From Synergistaceae bacterium (lineage in GTDB: Bacteria > Synergistota > Synergistia > Synergistales > Synergistaceae), in contig JAISFV010000033.1 of assembly GCA_031263445.1 (NCBI GenBank), positions 1 to 41,453 of the forward strand: 41,453 nucleotides of DNA, in the 5' to 3' direction. The notes beneath the pieces are model-generated. The model saw nothing but the letters and a program-made list of their open reading frames with translations. It did no database searches and was not told where the DNA came from. Within the stretch, counting starts at the first letter, position 1, and each line of letters starts with the position of its first letter. A program made the translations under genes and the position numbers. Of the stretch, positions 1 to 6,957 are shown piece after piece.

Positions 1-603
1 GGCAGGACGTTCAACATCTACGGCGTCGCTCCGGAGACGGACGCGACGTACCCGGTGCGCGTGTACGTCACGACGGTCGGCGACTGGGTGACGGACACGG
101 TTGACACCGACGGCATCACGGTCTACGAGGACTTCGTGCTGACGGTCGGCTCGGGCGGCGACGTGCCGCCGACCCCGCCCGTCACCGGCCCGGCGTGGAC
201 GCTGAGCGGCGCGATCAACGACGCGCTCACCGAGCTGACAGGCACGGTGGCGTTCACCTACGACGGCAACCCGCTGAACGCTGACCTCGCTGTCACGGTC
301 TCCGTGTCCGACGAGGCCGGGGCGGCGGTGGGGACGCCGGCGGAAGTGACGCTGCCGGCAGGCGCGACCGGCACGGCGGTTGAGTTCTCGATCCCTGCCG
401 CGTACAAAACAGGCACGACCTACACCCTCAGGGCAGCGACGGGCAACACGACGTATGACGTCGCCAACACGAGGCCGATTTCGAAGTCGGGCGGCGGCGG
501 CGACAACCGCGGCGGCTCCGGCGGCGGCTGCGACGCTGGCTTCGGCCTCTTCGGCCTGCTCGCGGCGACCGGCGTTGTGACGCTCCTCCGCAAGAAGGGC
601 TGA
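1..603 (+). CDS. C-terminal part of a surface protein with Synergist-CTERM sorting signal (5' end outside window)
   Basis: The reading frame is open from base 1, so this is the C-terminal ~200 residues of a longer exported protein. The visible part is Thr/Val/Gly-rich beta-sandwich-like sequence with a PPTPP linker near residue 58. It ends with a Gly-rich spacer, the motif GGGCDAGFG, a hydrophobic helix (LFGLLAATGVVTLL) and the basic tail RKKG. That tripartite tail is the layout of the Synergist-CTERM signal known from Synergistota, thought to be recognised by a dedicated processing and anchoring enzyme, with the Cys as the likely modification or cleavage point. The function of the rest is unknown. 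The gene runs convergently toward an integrase and shares a perfect terminator hairpin with it. The tail call is strong; the protein's role is not known. Confidence 0.8.
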   Translation, partial: GRTFNIYGVAPETDATYPVRVYVTTVGDWVTDTVDTDGITVYEDFVLTVGSGGDVPPTPPVTGPAWTLSGAINDALTELTGTVAFTYDGNPLNADLAVTVSVSDEAGAAVGTPAEVTLPAGATGTAVEFSIPAAYKTGTTYTLRAATGNTTYDVANTRPISKSGGGGDNRGGSGGGCDAGFGLFGLLAATGVVTLLRKKG

Positions 604-641
604 CACCGGCCACCAGACACTAGTATTTAGTTAGCAACTAA

Positions 642-673
642 GCGAGAGAGGGCCGCGAGCGGCCCTCTCTCGC
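642..673. terminator. Perfect hairpin between convergent genes (bidirectional terminator)
   Basis: A 14-bp perfect inverted repeat (GCGAGAGAGGGCCG at 642-655, complement at 660-673) with a 4-nt loop lies between the stop of the surface-protein gene (603) and the stop of the leftward integrase (677). Its position between two convergent stops suggests it ends transcription in both directions. There is no long T-run on either side, so efficiency cannot be judged. Confidence 0.7.
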
Positions 674-676
674 CGT

Positions 677-1879
677 CTATCGTCTGAGGCCGTCCAGCCA
701 GTCGGCCCACGCTTGCATCATCTCGCGGCGTTCCGGCAGCTTCTCGGCGTGATTGTAGGCGGCGCGGCTGGCGTTTTGCTCCGTGTGGGAGAGTGACAGC
801 TCGATCACGTCGCTGTCCCAGCCCTGCTCGTTCAGGTTCGTGGAGGCCAGGGCGCGGAACCCGTGAGCGGTCATCTGCCTGTCCGTATAGCCCATCGTCC
901 TGATGGCGGCGCAGACCGTGAGCGCGCTCATCGGGGCTGTCTTGGACACCTTGGACGGGAAGACGAGGGGCGAAGGGGGGGCTGCCCGCGCAGCGGCGAG
1001 CTGCTTCACGGATTTCAGGAGGCGCAGCGCCTGGCGCGACAGGGGGACGACGTGGGGACGCTTGTTCTTCATACGATGCGCTGGTATGCGCCAGAGTTTC
1101 GCGCCGAAATCCATCTCATCCCACGCCGCGCTGCGGATCTCGCCCGGCCTCTGGAAGGTGTAGAGCGAAAACCAGAGGGCTGCCCGGACGGTCGCGCTCC
1201 CGTGGTACGCGTCTATGCAGGTCATGAGATCGGCTATGTCCCTCGGCGCGGTCAGCGCCGCGAAGTGGCGCTTGCGCACTGGTTTCGTAGATATCGTGAG
1301 GCCCGACGCGATATCGAGGCTGACGTCCCCCCGCGCGGCGGCGAACTGGAAAATCTGACTCGCCAGCCTCTTTGCGCGCCTCGCCGTCGAGGGCGCGTCC
1401 TCTCCTATGGCGGAAAACAAGCTCAGAAGCTCCCGCGCCGTAATTTCCCCCATGGGGCGCTCTCCCAGCCTGGGCAGCAAGCAAGCGTCCAGCATGTGCC
1501 TTACGCCCGCGCGGCTGGAATCTGACCAGGCCCCTTCGCGCGACGCGTACCATTCGCGGGCGAGCTTGCCGAACGTGGCGGCTTTGGCCGCCTTGATCCT
1601 GGCCGCTTCCCTGCGCTCGGCGGCCCTTCGCTCTTTCGGGTTCCCGCCGAAGACGAGCTCGCGCTTGAAGGCCATTTTCTGTTTCCGCGCGCTTGCAAGG
1701 CTCACCTTGGGATATTTCCCCAATCCGGCCCGCTTGTCCTTACCTCCCATCCGATAGCGGAGTATCCAGCTCTTACTCCCGTTCTTCTGGACCAGGAGGA
1801 TGAGGCCGTCGCCGTCGGAAAGAGGATAGGGCTTGCCGCGCGGCTTCGCGTGTTTGATTTCCAGTTCCGTCAACGCCAT
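677..1879 (-). CDS. Tyrosine recombinase/integrase, P4-type with Arm-type N-terminal domain (copy 1)
   Basis: A 400-residue site-specific recombinase. The N-terminal ~90 residues (MALTELEIKHAKPRGKPYPL, then SDGDGLILLV and the GLGKYP region) are the arm-type DNA-binding domain (DUF4102) of P4-like integrases. The middle is the core-binding SAM-like domain. The catalytic C-terminal part shows Arg in FQRPGEIR, HGFRAL (His-x-x-Arg), the second His in LSLSHTEQN and the nucleophile Tyr in RAAYNHAEK, so all catalytic residues are present. It reads leftward and is closely related to the integrase at 2143-3336 throughout, most strongly in the catalytic domain. No other phage or element genes are beside it. 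Function as an integrase is well supported; which element it moves is not visible. Confidence 0.93.
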   Translation of the reverse strand: MALTELEIKHAKPRGKPYPLSDGDGLILLVQKNGSKSWILRYRMGGKDKRAGLGKYPKVSLASARKQKMAFKRELVFGGNPKERRAAERREAARIKAAKAATFGKLAREWYASREGAWSDSSRAGVRHMLDACLLPRLGERPMGEITARELLSLFSAIGEDAPSTARRAKRLASQIFQFAAARGDVSLDIASGLTISTKPVRKRHFAALTAPRDIADLMTCIDAYHGSATVRAALWFSLYTFQRPGEIRSAAWDEMDFGAKLWRIPAHRMKNKRPHVVPLSRQALRLLKSVKQLAAARAAPPSPLVFPSKVSKTAPMSALTVCAAIRTMGYTDRQMTAHGFRALASTNLNEQGWDSDVIELSLSHTEQNASRAAYNHAEKLPERREMMQAWADWLDGLRR

Positions 1880-2049
1880 TTTTTACTTACGCGAAGGGCA
1901 GGATATAAAAGAATAAAATGCTCTGGCTTTATGGCAGTCCTCGGCCGGGGGCTGGAGGGAACCTATAAGAGATTTAAGGAAACGCATTAATTCGCCTGAA
2001 CGACATTTTGACGTTTAGAGAGGCAGACGCCGCGAGGGTTTAAATCCTT

Positions 2050-2081
2050 GCCCTTTAGGCCCCTGACTGTAAATCAGCCTT
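2050..2081 (+). repeat. 32-bp dispersed intergenic repeat, copy A
   Basis: This 32-bp stretch (GCCCTTTAGGCCCCTGAC followed by TGTAAATCAGCCTT) matches 34231-34262 at 28 of 32 positions in the same orientation, and a shorter core recurs inverted at 32107-32126. It lies in the 263-bp gap between the two integrases, which otherwise shows nothing identifiable apart from AT-rich sequence upstream of integrase copy 1. Confidence 0.6.
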
Positions 2082-2142
2082 CTTGACGGCCCTGTTTACG
2101 CGCCACTTGAGGCACCTGCGCCAGGCTGAGGCCGAGCTTGCG

Positions 2143-3336
2143 TCATGCTTCCCCGCGAAGCCCGTCCAGCCAGTCAGCCCACGCCTGCATCATCTCGCGG
2201 CGCTCTGGCAGCCTCTCGGCGTGATTGTAGGCGGCCCGGACGTCGTTTTTCTCCGAGTGCGAGAGCGACAGTTCGATCACGTCCCTGTTCCAGCCCTGCT
2301 CGTTCAGGTTCGTGGAGGCCAAGGCGCGGAAGCCGTGGGCGCACATCTGGCTGCTCGTATAGCCCATGGCGCGGAGCGCCAGCAGCACAGTCCCTTCGCT
2401 CATGGGGATCTTGCGCGCCCTGGTCGACGGGAATACGAAAGGGGAGTTGTCTGCCGCGTGGGCGGCCAGTGCGAGGGTTTGCAGCGCCTGGCTGGACAGC
2501 GGGACGACGTGGGGGCGCTTGTTCTTCATCCGGTGTCCCGGTATGCGCCAGAGCCGGGCACCGAAATCCATCTCATCCCACGCCGCCCCTCGGATCTCGC
2601 CTGGCCTCTGGAAGGTATAGAGCGAAAACCAGAGCGCTGCCCTGACGACATCGCTGCCCCTGTACGCTTCGATGCGGCGCATGAGTGCGGCCACGTCCTT
2701 CGGGGCGGTGATGGCCGCGTGATGGGTGGTCTGCTTCTGTTTCAGCGTCCCTCTGAGGCTGTGGACGATATTGGAATCGGCCTCGCCGCGCGTCACCGCG
2801 AACTGAAAGACCTGATTGGCCACGCCTTTGCACTGATAGGCGGTGTGCGGCGCCTCCTTCTCTATGCCCAGGAACAGCACCAGAAGCTCCTGGGCGGTGA
2901 TTTCGCTGATCGGGCGTCTCCCCAGCGACGGCAGGATGTATTTGTCCAGCATCCGCCGCACTCCCCTGCGGCTGGAGAGGGACCAGCCCGGCTCCCTCTG
3001 GGCGTACCATTCGGCTGCGATTTTCGCAAGAGTGGCGCTTTTGACCGTCTCGGCCCTGGCCGCCTCCTCGCGCTCCGCCTTTTTCCGCCCTTGCGGATCG
3101 CCGCCGTGCGCTAGCTCGCGTTTGAATGCGTTTTTCAGCTCTCTGGCGTCCGATAGGCTGATCACCGGGTATTTCCCAAGCCCTGACCGTTTTTCCCTCC
3201 CTTTTACCCAATAACGCAGGACCCAGCTTTTCGCGCCGTTCCCCTTGACCAGGAGGAGAAGGCCGCCGCCGTCGGAAAGCGAATAGCCCTTGCCTCGCGG
3301 CTTCGCGCTCCTGACAGCCAGTTCCGTCAACGCCAT
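2143..3336 (-). CDS. Tyrosine recombinase/integrase, P4-type with Arm-type N-terminal domain (copy 2)
   Basis: A 397-residue paralogue of the integrase at 677-1879, same orientation and same architecture: arm-binding DUF4102 domain, core-binding domain, catalytic domain. The catalytic Arg (FQRPGEIR), HGFRAL, His in LSLSHSEKN and Tyr in RAAYNHAER are intact. The frame is open further upstream to 3375, but I chose the ATG at 3336 because it aligns exactly with the MALTEL start of copy 1 and follows a weak AAGGGTG ribosome site. Long identical stretches (for example MKNKRPHVVPLS, ALASTNLNEQGW) show that the two arose by duplication or by tandem integration of related elements. No excisionase or cargo genes are recognisable next to it. 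Confidence 0.92.
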   Translation of the reverse strand: MALTELAVRSAKPRGKGYSLSDGGGLLLLVKGNGAKSWVLRYWVKGREKRSGLGKYPVISLSDARELKNAFKRELAHGGDPQGRKKAEREEAARAETVKSATLAKIAAEWYAQREPGWSLSSRRGVRRMLDKYILPSLGRRPISEITAQELLVLFLGIEKEAPHTAYQCKGVANQVFQFAVTRGEADSNIVHSLRGTLKQKQTTHHAAITAPKDVAALMRRIEAYRGSDVVRAALWFSLYTFQRPGEIRGAAWDEMDFGARLWRIPGHRMKNKRPHVVPLSSQALQTLALAAHAADNSPFVFPSTRARKIPMSEGTVLLALRAMGYTSSQMCAHGFRALASTNLNEQGWNRDVIELSLSHSEKNDVRAAYNHAERLPERREMMQAWADWLDGLRGEA

Positions 3337-3624
3337 CCATAAACCACACCCTTTATTAAAAAACACATTGCGCAAATCGCAAAAATTACGTGCTAGGGAA
3401 TTATACGATATTTTTTTTTAACGGTGTATCGTTTGTCAGGTGCGCAAAGAGAACGGAAAGAGCGGCGCGATATCCGGGCGACTGATTACGTCCCGGCCTG
3501 TTCCGTTTTTTTCATCGCCTGTACTGTCAGCAGTCAAATCGTCTCATCTCGCTGCGACGTCACCATATCGCGTTCGGGCCGGAGGCTCAGAACGCAGAGG
3601 CCGCCATATGCGCGTCCTACGCAC

Positions 3625-3652
3625 TTGACAAGATTTATTTTTTGACTATGAT
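3625..3652 (+). promoter_or_regulatory. Sigma70-type promoter for the regulator/purine operon
   Basis: TTGACA at 3625-3630 and TATGAT at 3647-3652, spaced by 16 bp in a markedly AT-rich stretch, about 80 bp before the regulator start. It is the only near-consensus promoter ahead of the operon that begins at 3733. Confidence 0.65.
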
Positions 3653-3674
3653 ATGTGCATTCAGATGAGAAAAA

Positions 3675-3694
3675 ATTATTAGCGTGATAATAAT
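3675..3694. promoter_or_regulatory. Candidate operator palindrome in the leader of the regulator gene
   Basis: A perfect inverted repeat ATTATTA-gcgtga-TAATAAT lies about 22 bp after the predicted -10 box and 39 bp before the regulator start. The position fits autoregulation, most simply by the product of 3733-4365, but no binding evidence exists. Confidence 0.4.
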
Positions 3695-3732
3695 TTCTAA
3701 GGTAAGGGAAGTTCTGACGGAGGGGTGTCGGG

Positions 3733-4365
3733 ATGGTTTCGCATGACAGAGTACGTCAATTCATGCCGCTGGTCGATTTTATCGCGGATGTCGTCGGGTC
3801 GAACAGCGAGGTCGTGCTGCACGACACTGGCGACCCCGAGAGATCGCTCGTGGCCATCCGCAACGAGTCGCTTTCAGGGCGCGCCGCAGGCTCGCGGATG
3901 TCGGAGTTCGCCCGCGAGATTCTTGACGAGGGCAGGCGCACAGGCAAGCGGTTTATCAGCAACTACCTCGGCAAGTCGTACGGCGGCGGCAAGTTCCTCA
4001 AATCGTCTACCTTCTTCATCAGGGATGACGATGACGAAATAATCGGGATGATCGGCATCAACACGGATCTTTCCGCGCTGTCCGAGGCACACAGGATCCT
4101 CGGGCAGATGCTGGAGGTCGGCGACATAGAGGGGGGCGCGGCGTCGGAGGGTGAACGGGTCTCGATCCGCAGGACCGTGCTGTCGGTGATTGACGAGGTG
4201 ATCGGCAAGTGGGGCGCCGACCCGGCGAGGATGACGACCGAGGAGAAAAAGAACGTAGTATTTGAGCTGAACGAACATGGCGTGTTCCTGCTGAAGGGCA
4301 CGGTGCCGGAGGTCGCGTCGAGGCTCGACGTATCCGAGCAGACCATCTACAGGTACTTAAAATAG
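3733..4365 (+). CDS. YheO/DauR-like transcriptional regulator (PAS-like sensor plus HTH)
   Basis: A 210-residue regulator. Residues ~1-125 match the YheO-like PAS domain, with the FIADVVGSNSEVVLHD opening, LGKSYGGGKFLKSSTFFI and IIGMIGINTDLS strand pattern. Residues ~145-210 form the DauR-type HTH, ending EVASRLDVSEQTIYRYLK. Members of this family sense small metabolites and control amino-acid and nitrogen catabolic operons, as DauR does for D-arginine catabolism. It starts at an ATG with a GGAGGGG ribosome site, and its stop lies 12 bp before ygeX, so it is probably co-transcribed with the purine genes. The ligand is unknown; a pathway intermediate such as diaminopropionate is a guess. It takes the place of the sigma54 activator YgeV found with the E. 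coli cluster. Confidence 0.85.
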   Translation: MVSHDRVRQFMPLVDFIADVVGSNSEVVLHDTGDPERSLVAIRNESLSGRAAGSRMSEFAREILDEGRRTGKRFISNYLGKSYGGGKFLKSSTFFIRDDDDEIIGMIGINTDLSALSEAHRILGQMLEVGDIEGGAASEGERVSIRRTVLSVIDEVIGKWGADPARMTTEEKKNVVFELNEHGVFLLKGTVPEVASRLDVSEQTIYRYLK

Positions 4366-4377
4366 GAGGGGTTCCGC

Positions 4378-5622
4378 ATGGGACACGACGAGAAAATACT
4401 CTGGGCGCTCAACGAAGGGGCGCAATGCTTCCGAGACCGCACGGCGGACGTATCGCTTTTCAGCGAAGCGGAGATCGCGTCGGCGCACGGGTTCCACGCG
4501 TCGATTCCGGGCTACCGGCCCACGCCGCTCGTGAGCCTGCCGCGCCTGGCTGGTGAGCTGGGTGTCGGCGGGATTTACGTCAAGGACGAGTCCAAGCGTT
4601 TCGGGCTGAACTCCTTCAAGGTGCTCGGGGCGTCATACGCGATAGCCAGATATCTCGCCGGGAGACTCGGCGCGGACATCTCCGAACTGCCTTACGGCAT
4701 CCTCACGGGAGATGAGGTCAGGGAGCGCCTCGGTGACGTGACGTTCGCCACGACCACGGACGGCAACCACGGCAAGGCTGTCGCATGGACGGTCCGTATG
4801 CTCCGGCAGAACGCCGTGGTCTACATGCCGAAGGGCTCGTCAAAGCAGCGTTACGGCGCGATAGCCGCCGAAGGCGCGAGCGTCGCCATACGCGACGTGA
4901 ATTACGACGAGTCCGTGCGCATGACCGCGGCCGAGGCCGCCGAGAAGGGCTGGGTAGTAGTGCAGGACACGGCATGGCCGGGCTACGAGGACATACCGCT
5001 CTGGATAATGCAGGGCTACGGATCGATTGCCAGCGAAGCGCTGGGGCAGTTGAGGGACGGCGGGCATGACCGCCCGACGCACGTCTTCGCTCAGGCCGGC
5101 GTCGGGTCGTTCGCGGGCGCCGTGCAGGGGTTTTTCAGCTCCGCGTTCAAAGAGGGCTGCCCGAAGGTCGTGGTGGCGGAGTCGAGCAAGGCCGACTGCT
5201 ACTACCGCTCCGCGCTCGCCGGGGACGGTAATCCGCACTCCGTCACGGGGGACATGGACACGATTATGGCCGGGCTGGCGTGCGGCGAGCCGAACACCAT
5301 AGCCTTTGGCATACTCCGCGACCACGCGTCGGCGTTCGCTTCCTGCCCTGATTACGTGTCGGCGCGTGGCATGAGGATACTTGGCAACCCGCTCGCGGGA
5401 GACCCTTCCGTATGTTCCGGCGAGTCCGGCGCGGTGACCGCCGGCTTGCTCTCTTTCATCGCGCATAGCGATTATCTATCGGACATGAAACGCGCTCTGA
5501 AGATCGGGAAGGACTCCGTGATCCTCCTGTTCAGCACGGAAGGCGACACGGATCCCGAGAGGTACCGCAGCGTCGTGTGGGACGGAGAATTTCCGACCTG
5601 CGGCCTGGTGAAGGGAGGGTAA
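4378..5622 (+). CDS. ygeX: 2,3-Diaminopropionate ammonia-lyase YgeX
   Basis: PLP enzyme of 414 residues that cleaves 2,3-diaminopropionate to pyruvate and two ammonia, the last carbon-yielding step of the anaerobic purine/ureide route. The N-terminal half carries the PLP-lysine motif in GLNSFKVLGASYA (Lys81) and the substrate/PLP-phosphate region TTDGNHGKAVAW. It belongs to fold type II and is close to the usual family length of ~400. It starts at an ATG 8 nt after an AGGAGGGG site, 12 bp downstream of the regulator. ssnA follows after 4 bp. A threonine-dehydratase-like lyase is the general alternative, but the whole neighbourhood (ssnA, ygfK, ygeY, ygeW, hyuA) is the classic YgeX context. 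Confidence 0.93.
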   Translation: MGHDEKILWALNEGAQCFRDRTADVSLFSEAEIASAHGFHASIPGYRPTPLVSLPRLAGELGVGGIYVKDESKRFGLNSFKVLGASYAIARYLAGRLGADISELPYGILTGDEVRERLGDVTFATTTDGNHGKAVAWTVRMLRQNAVVYMPKGSSKQRYGAIAAEGASVAIRDVNYDESVRMTAAEAAEKGWVVVQDTAWPGYEDIPLWIMQGYGSIASEALGQLRDGGHDRPTHVFAQAGVGSFAGAVQGFFSSAFKEGCPKVVVAESSKADCYYRSALAGDGNPHSVTGDMDTIMAGLACGEPNTIAFGILRDHASAFASCPDYVSARGMRILGNPLAGDPSVCSGESGAVTAGLLSFIAHSDYLSDMKRALKIGKDSVILLFSTEGDTDPERYRSVVWDGEFPTCGLVKGG

Positions 5623-5626
5623 TGAG

Positions 5627-6952
5627 ATGCTGCTCGTCGGAAACGGTACCCTCATAACGAGGGACGCGGCGGACTCCTGCATTAAAGACGGATGCGTGGC
5701 GATCGACGGGGCGGTCGTGGCGGAGACCGGTCCGACCGGCGAGATCAGGGCGAAACACCCCGGCGCCCGTTTCCTCGACGCTCGCGGCGGGATAATCATG
5801 CCCGGCTTCATCAACGCGCACATGCACTATTACAGCGCTTTCTCGCGCGGCTTCGCCGGGAAGGGGCCGGCCGGCACGAACTTCGTGGAGGTGCTGGAGC
5901 GCCTCTGGTGGAGGCTGGACAAGGCGCTCACGCTGGACGACGTTTATTTGAGCGCCAAGGTCTGCATGATCGACTGCATAAAGAACGGGACGACGACCGT
6001 CCTCGACCACCACGCGAGCCCCCATGCGGTGCGCGGCAGCCTTTTCAGGATAGCCGACGCCGCGCGCGAGACGGGCGTGAGGAGCTGCCTCTGCTACGAG
6101 GTCTCGGACCGCGACGGTGAGGCTGTCATGAGGGAGGGCATAGCGGAAAACGCGGAGTTCATCCGCAGCGCTGCCCGCGACAAAAACGACCTCCTGGCCG
6201 GCACTTTTGGACTCCACGCGTCCATGACGCTCTCGGACGCGACGCTCGAAGCCTGTGCCGAAGCGGCCCCTGCGCAGTGCGGCTACCACGTCCACGTGGC
6301 CGAGGGTGTCCAGGACGAGGAGGACTCGCTCAAAAAGTACGGCAAGCGCGTCGTAGAGCGTTTCAGCGACTTCGGGACGCTGGGCGGGCGCTCGATTGCC
6401 GTCCACTGCGTCCATGTCGACCATAGCGAGCGTGAAATTTTGAAAGAGACCGGCACGGCGGTTGTCTTCAACCCGGAGTCGAACATGGGCAACGCGGTCG
6501 GTTGCGCCCCGGCGCTCGAAATGTACGGGGCGGGCATACTGACGGGCCTTGGCACGGACGGCTTCGTGAGCGACATGCCGCAGTCACTCAAGATGGCGAA
6601 CGCGCTCCTGAAACACAATGCCCGCCGCCCTGACGCCGCGTTCGCGGAGGTGACTGGTATGCTGTTCCGAAACAACGCCGGTATCGCCGAAAGGTATTTC
6701 AGGTTGCCCCTCGGGCGCATCGCCCCTGGGTATTCCGCTGACGTGATCGTCTGCGACTACCTGCCTCCTACCGAGCTGACCGGCGTCAACATCGACGGTC
6801 ACATACTGTACGGGACGGGCGGGCGATGCGTGACGACGACGGTGGCGCGCGGCAGGGTACTCATGGAGGACAGGCGGCTGGCTGAGGCAGACGAGGCGGA
6901 AACCTTCGCCAAAGCGGCAGACGCCTCGAAAAAAGTATGGGAGAGGTTCTGA
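5627..6952 (+). CDS. ssnA: Putative aminohydrolase SsnA
   Basis: Amidohydrolase-superfamily enzyme of 441 residues. Metal ligands are visible: HMH in PGFINAHMHYYSAFSRG (~residue 66), His in YHVHVAEG (~225), His in VHCVHVDH (~263) and Asp in GLGTDGFVSDM (~313). It is related to cytosine/guanine deaminases and chlorohydrolases. SsnA genes travel with ygfK and selenium-dependent hydroxylases, and genetic work in gut anaerobes has tied this set to purine (uric acid) breakdown. A deaminase or ring-opening role on a purine intermediate is likely, but the exact reaction is uncertain. ATG start; 4 bp separate it from ygeX and 5 bp from ygfK, so it sits inside the operon. Confidence 0.92.
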   Translation: MLLVGNGTLITRDAADSCIKDGCVAIDGAVVAETGPTGEIRAKHPGARFLDARGGIIMPGFINAHMHYYSAFSRGFAGKGPAGTNFVEVLERLWWRLDKALTLDDVYLSAKVCMIDCIKNGTTTVLDHHASPHAVRGSLFRIADAARETGVRSCLCYEVSDRDGEAVMREGIAENAEFIRSAARDKNDLLAGTFGLHASMTLSDATLEACAEAAPAQCGYHVHVAEGVQDEEDSLKKYGKRVVERFSDFGTLGGRSIAVHCVHVDHSEREILKETGTAVVFNPESNMGNAVGCAPALEMYGAGILTGLGTDGFVSDMPQSLKMANALLKHNARRPDAAFAEVTGMLFRNNAGIAERYFRLPLGRIAPGYSADVIVCDYLPPTELTGVNIDGHILYGTGGRCVTTTVARGRVLMEDRRLAEADEAETFAKAADASKKVWERF

Positions 6953-6957
6953 GCATT

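Larger units (their letters stand above)
3337..3732. other. 396-bp divergent intergenic region between integrase and regulator
   Basis: No gene is recognisable here. The left half is AT-rich with a T9 run near 3412 and a minus-strand TATAAT at 3400-3405 that may serve integrase copy 2. A partial match to the dispersed repeat (TGTCAGGTGC at about 3435) is present. The right end carries the promoter and the palindrome listed separately. Two short open frames across 3424-3645 have no ribosome site and no protein-like composition. Confidence 0.5.

Noticed and set aside
2030-2060. T-arm-like stretch (GAGGGTTTAAATCCTTG) near integrase 1 that could be a tRNA 3' end as integration target
   Set aside because: The stem has a mismatch at its base, the loop lacks the conserved C56, and no acceptor, D-arm or anticodon arm can be folded around it.
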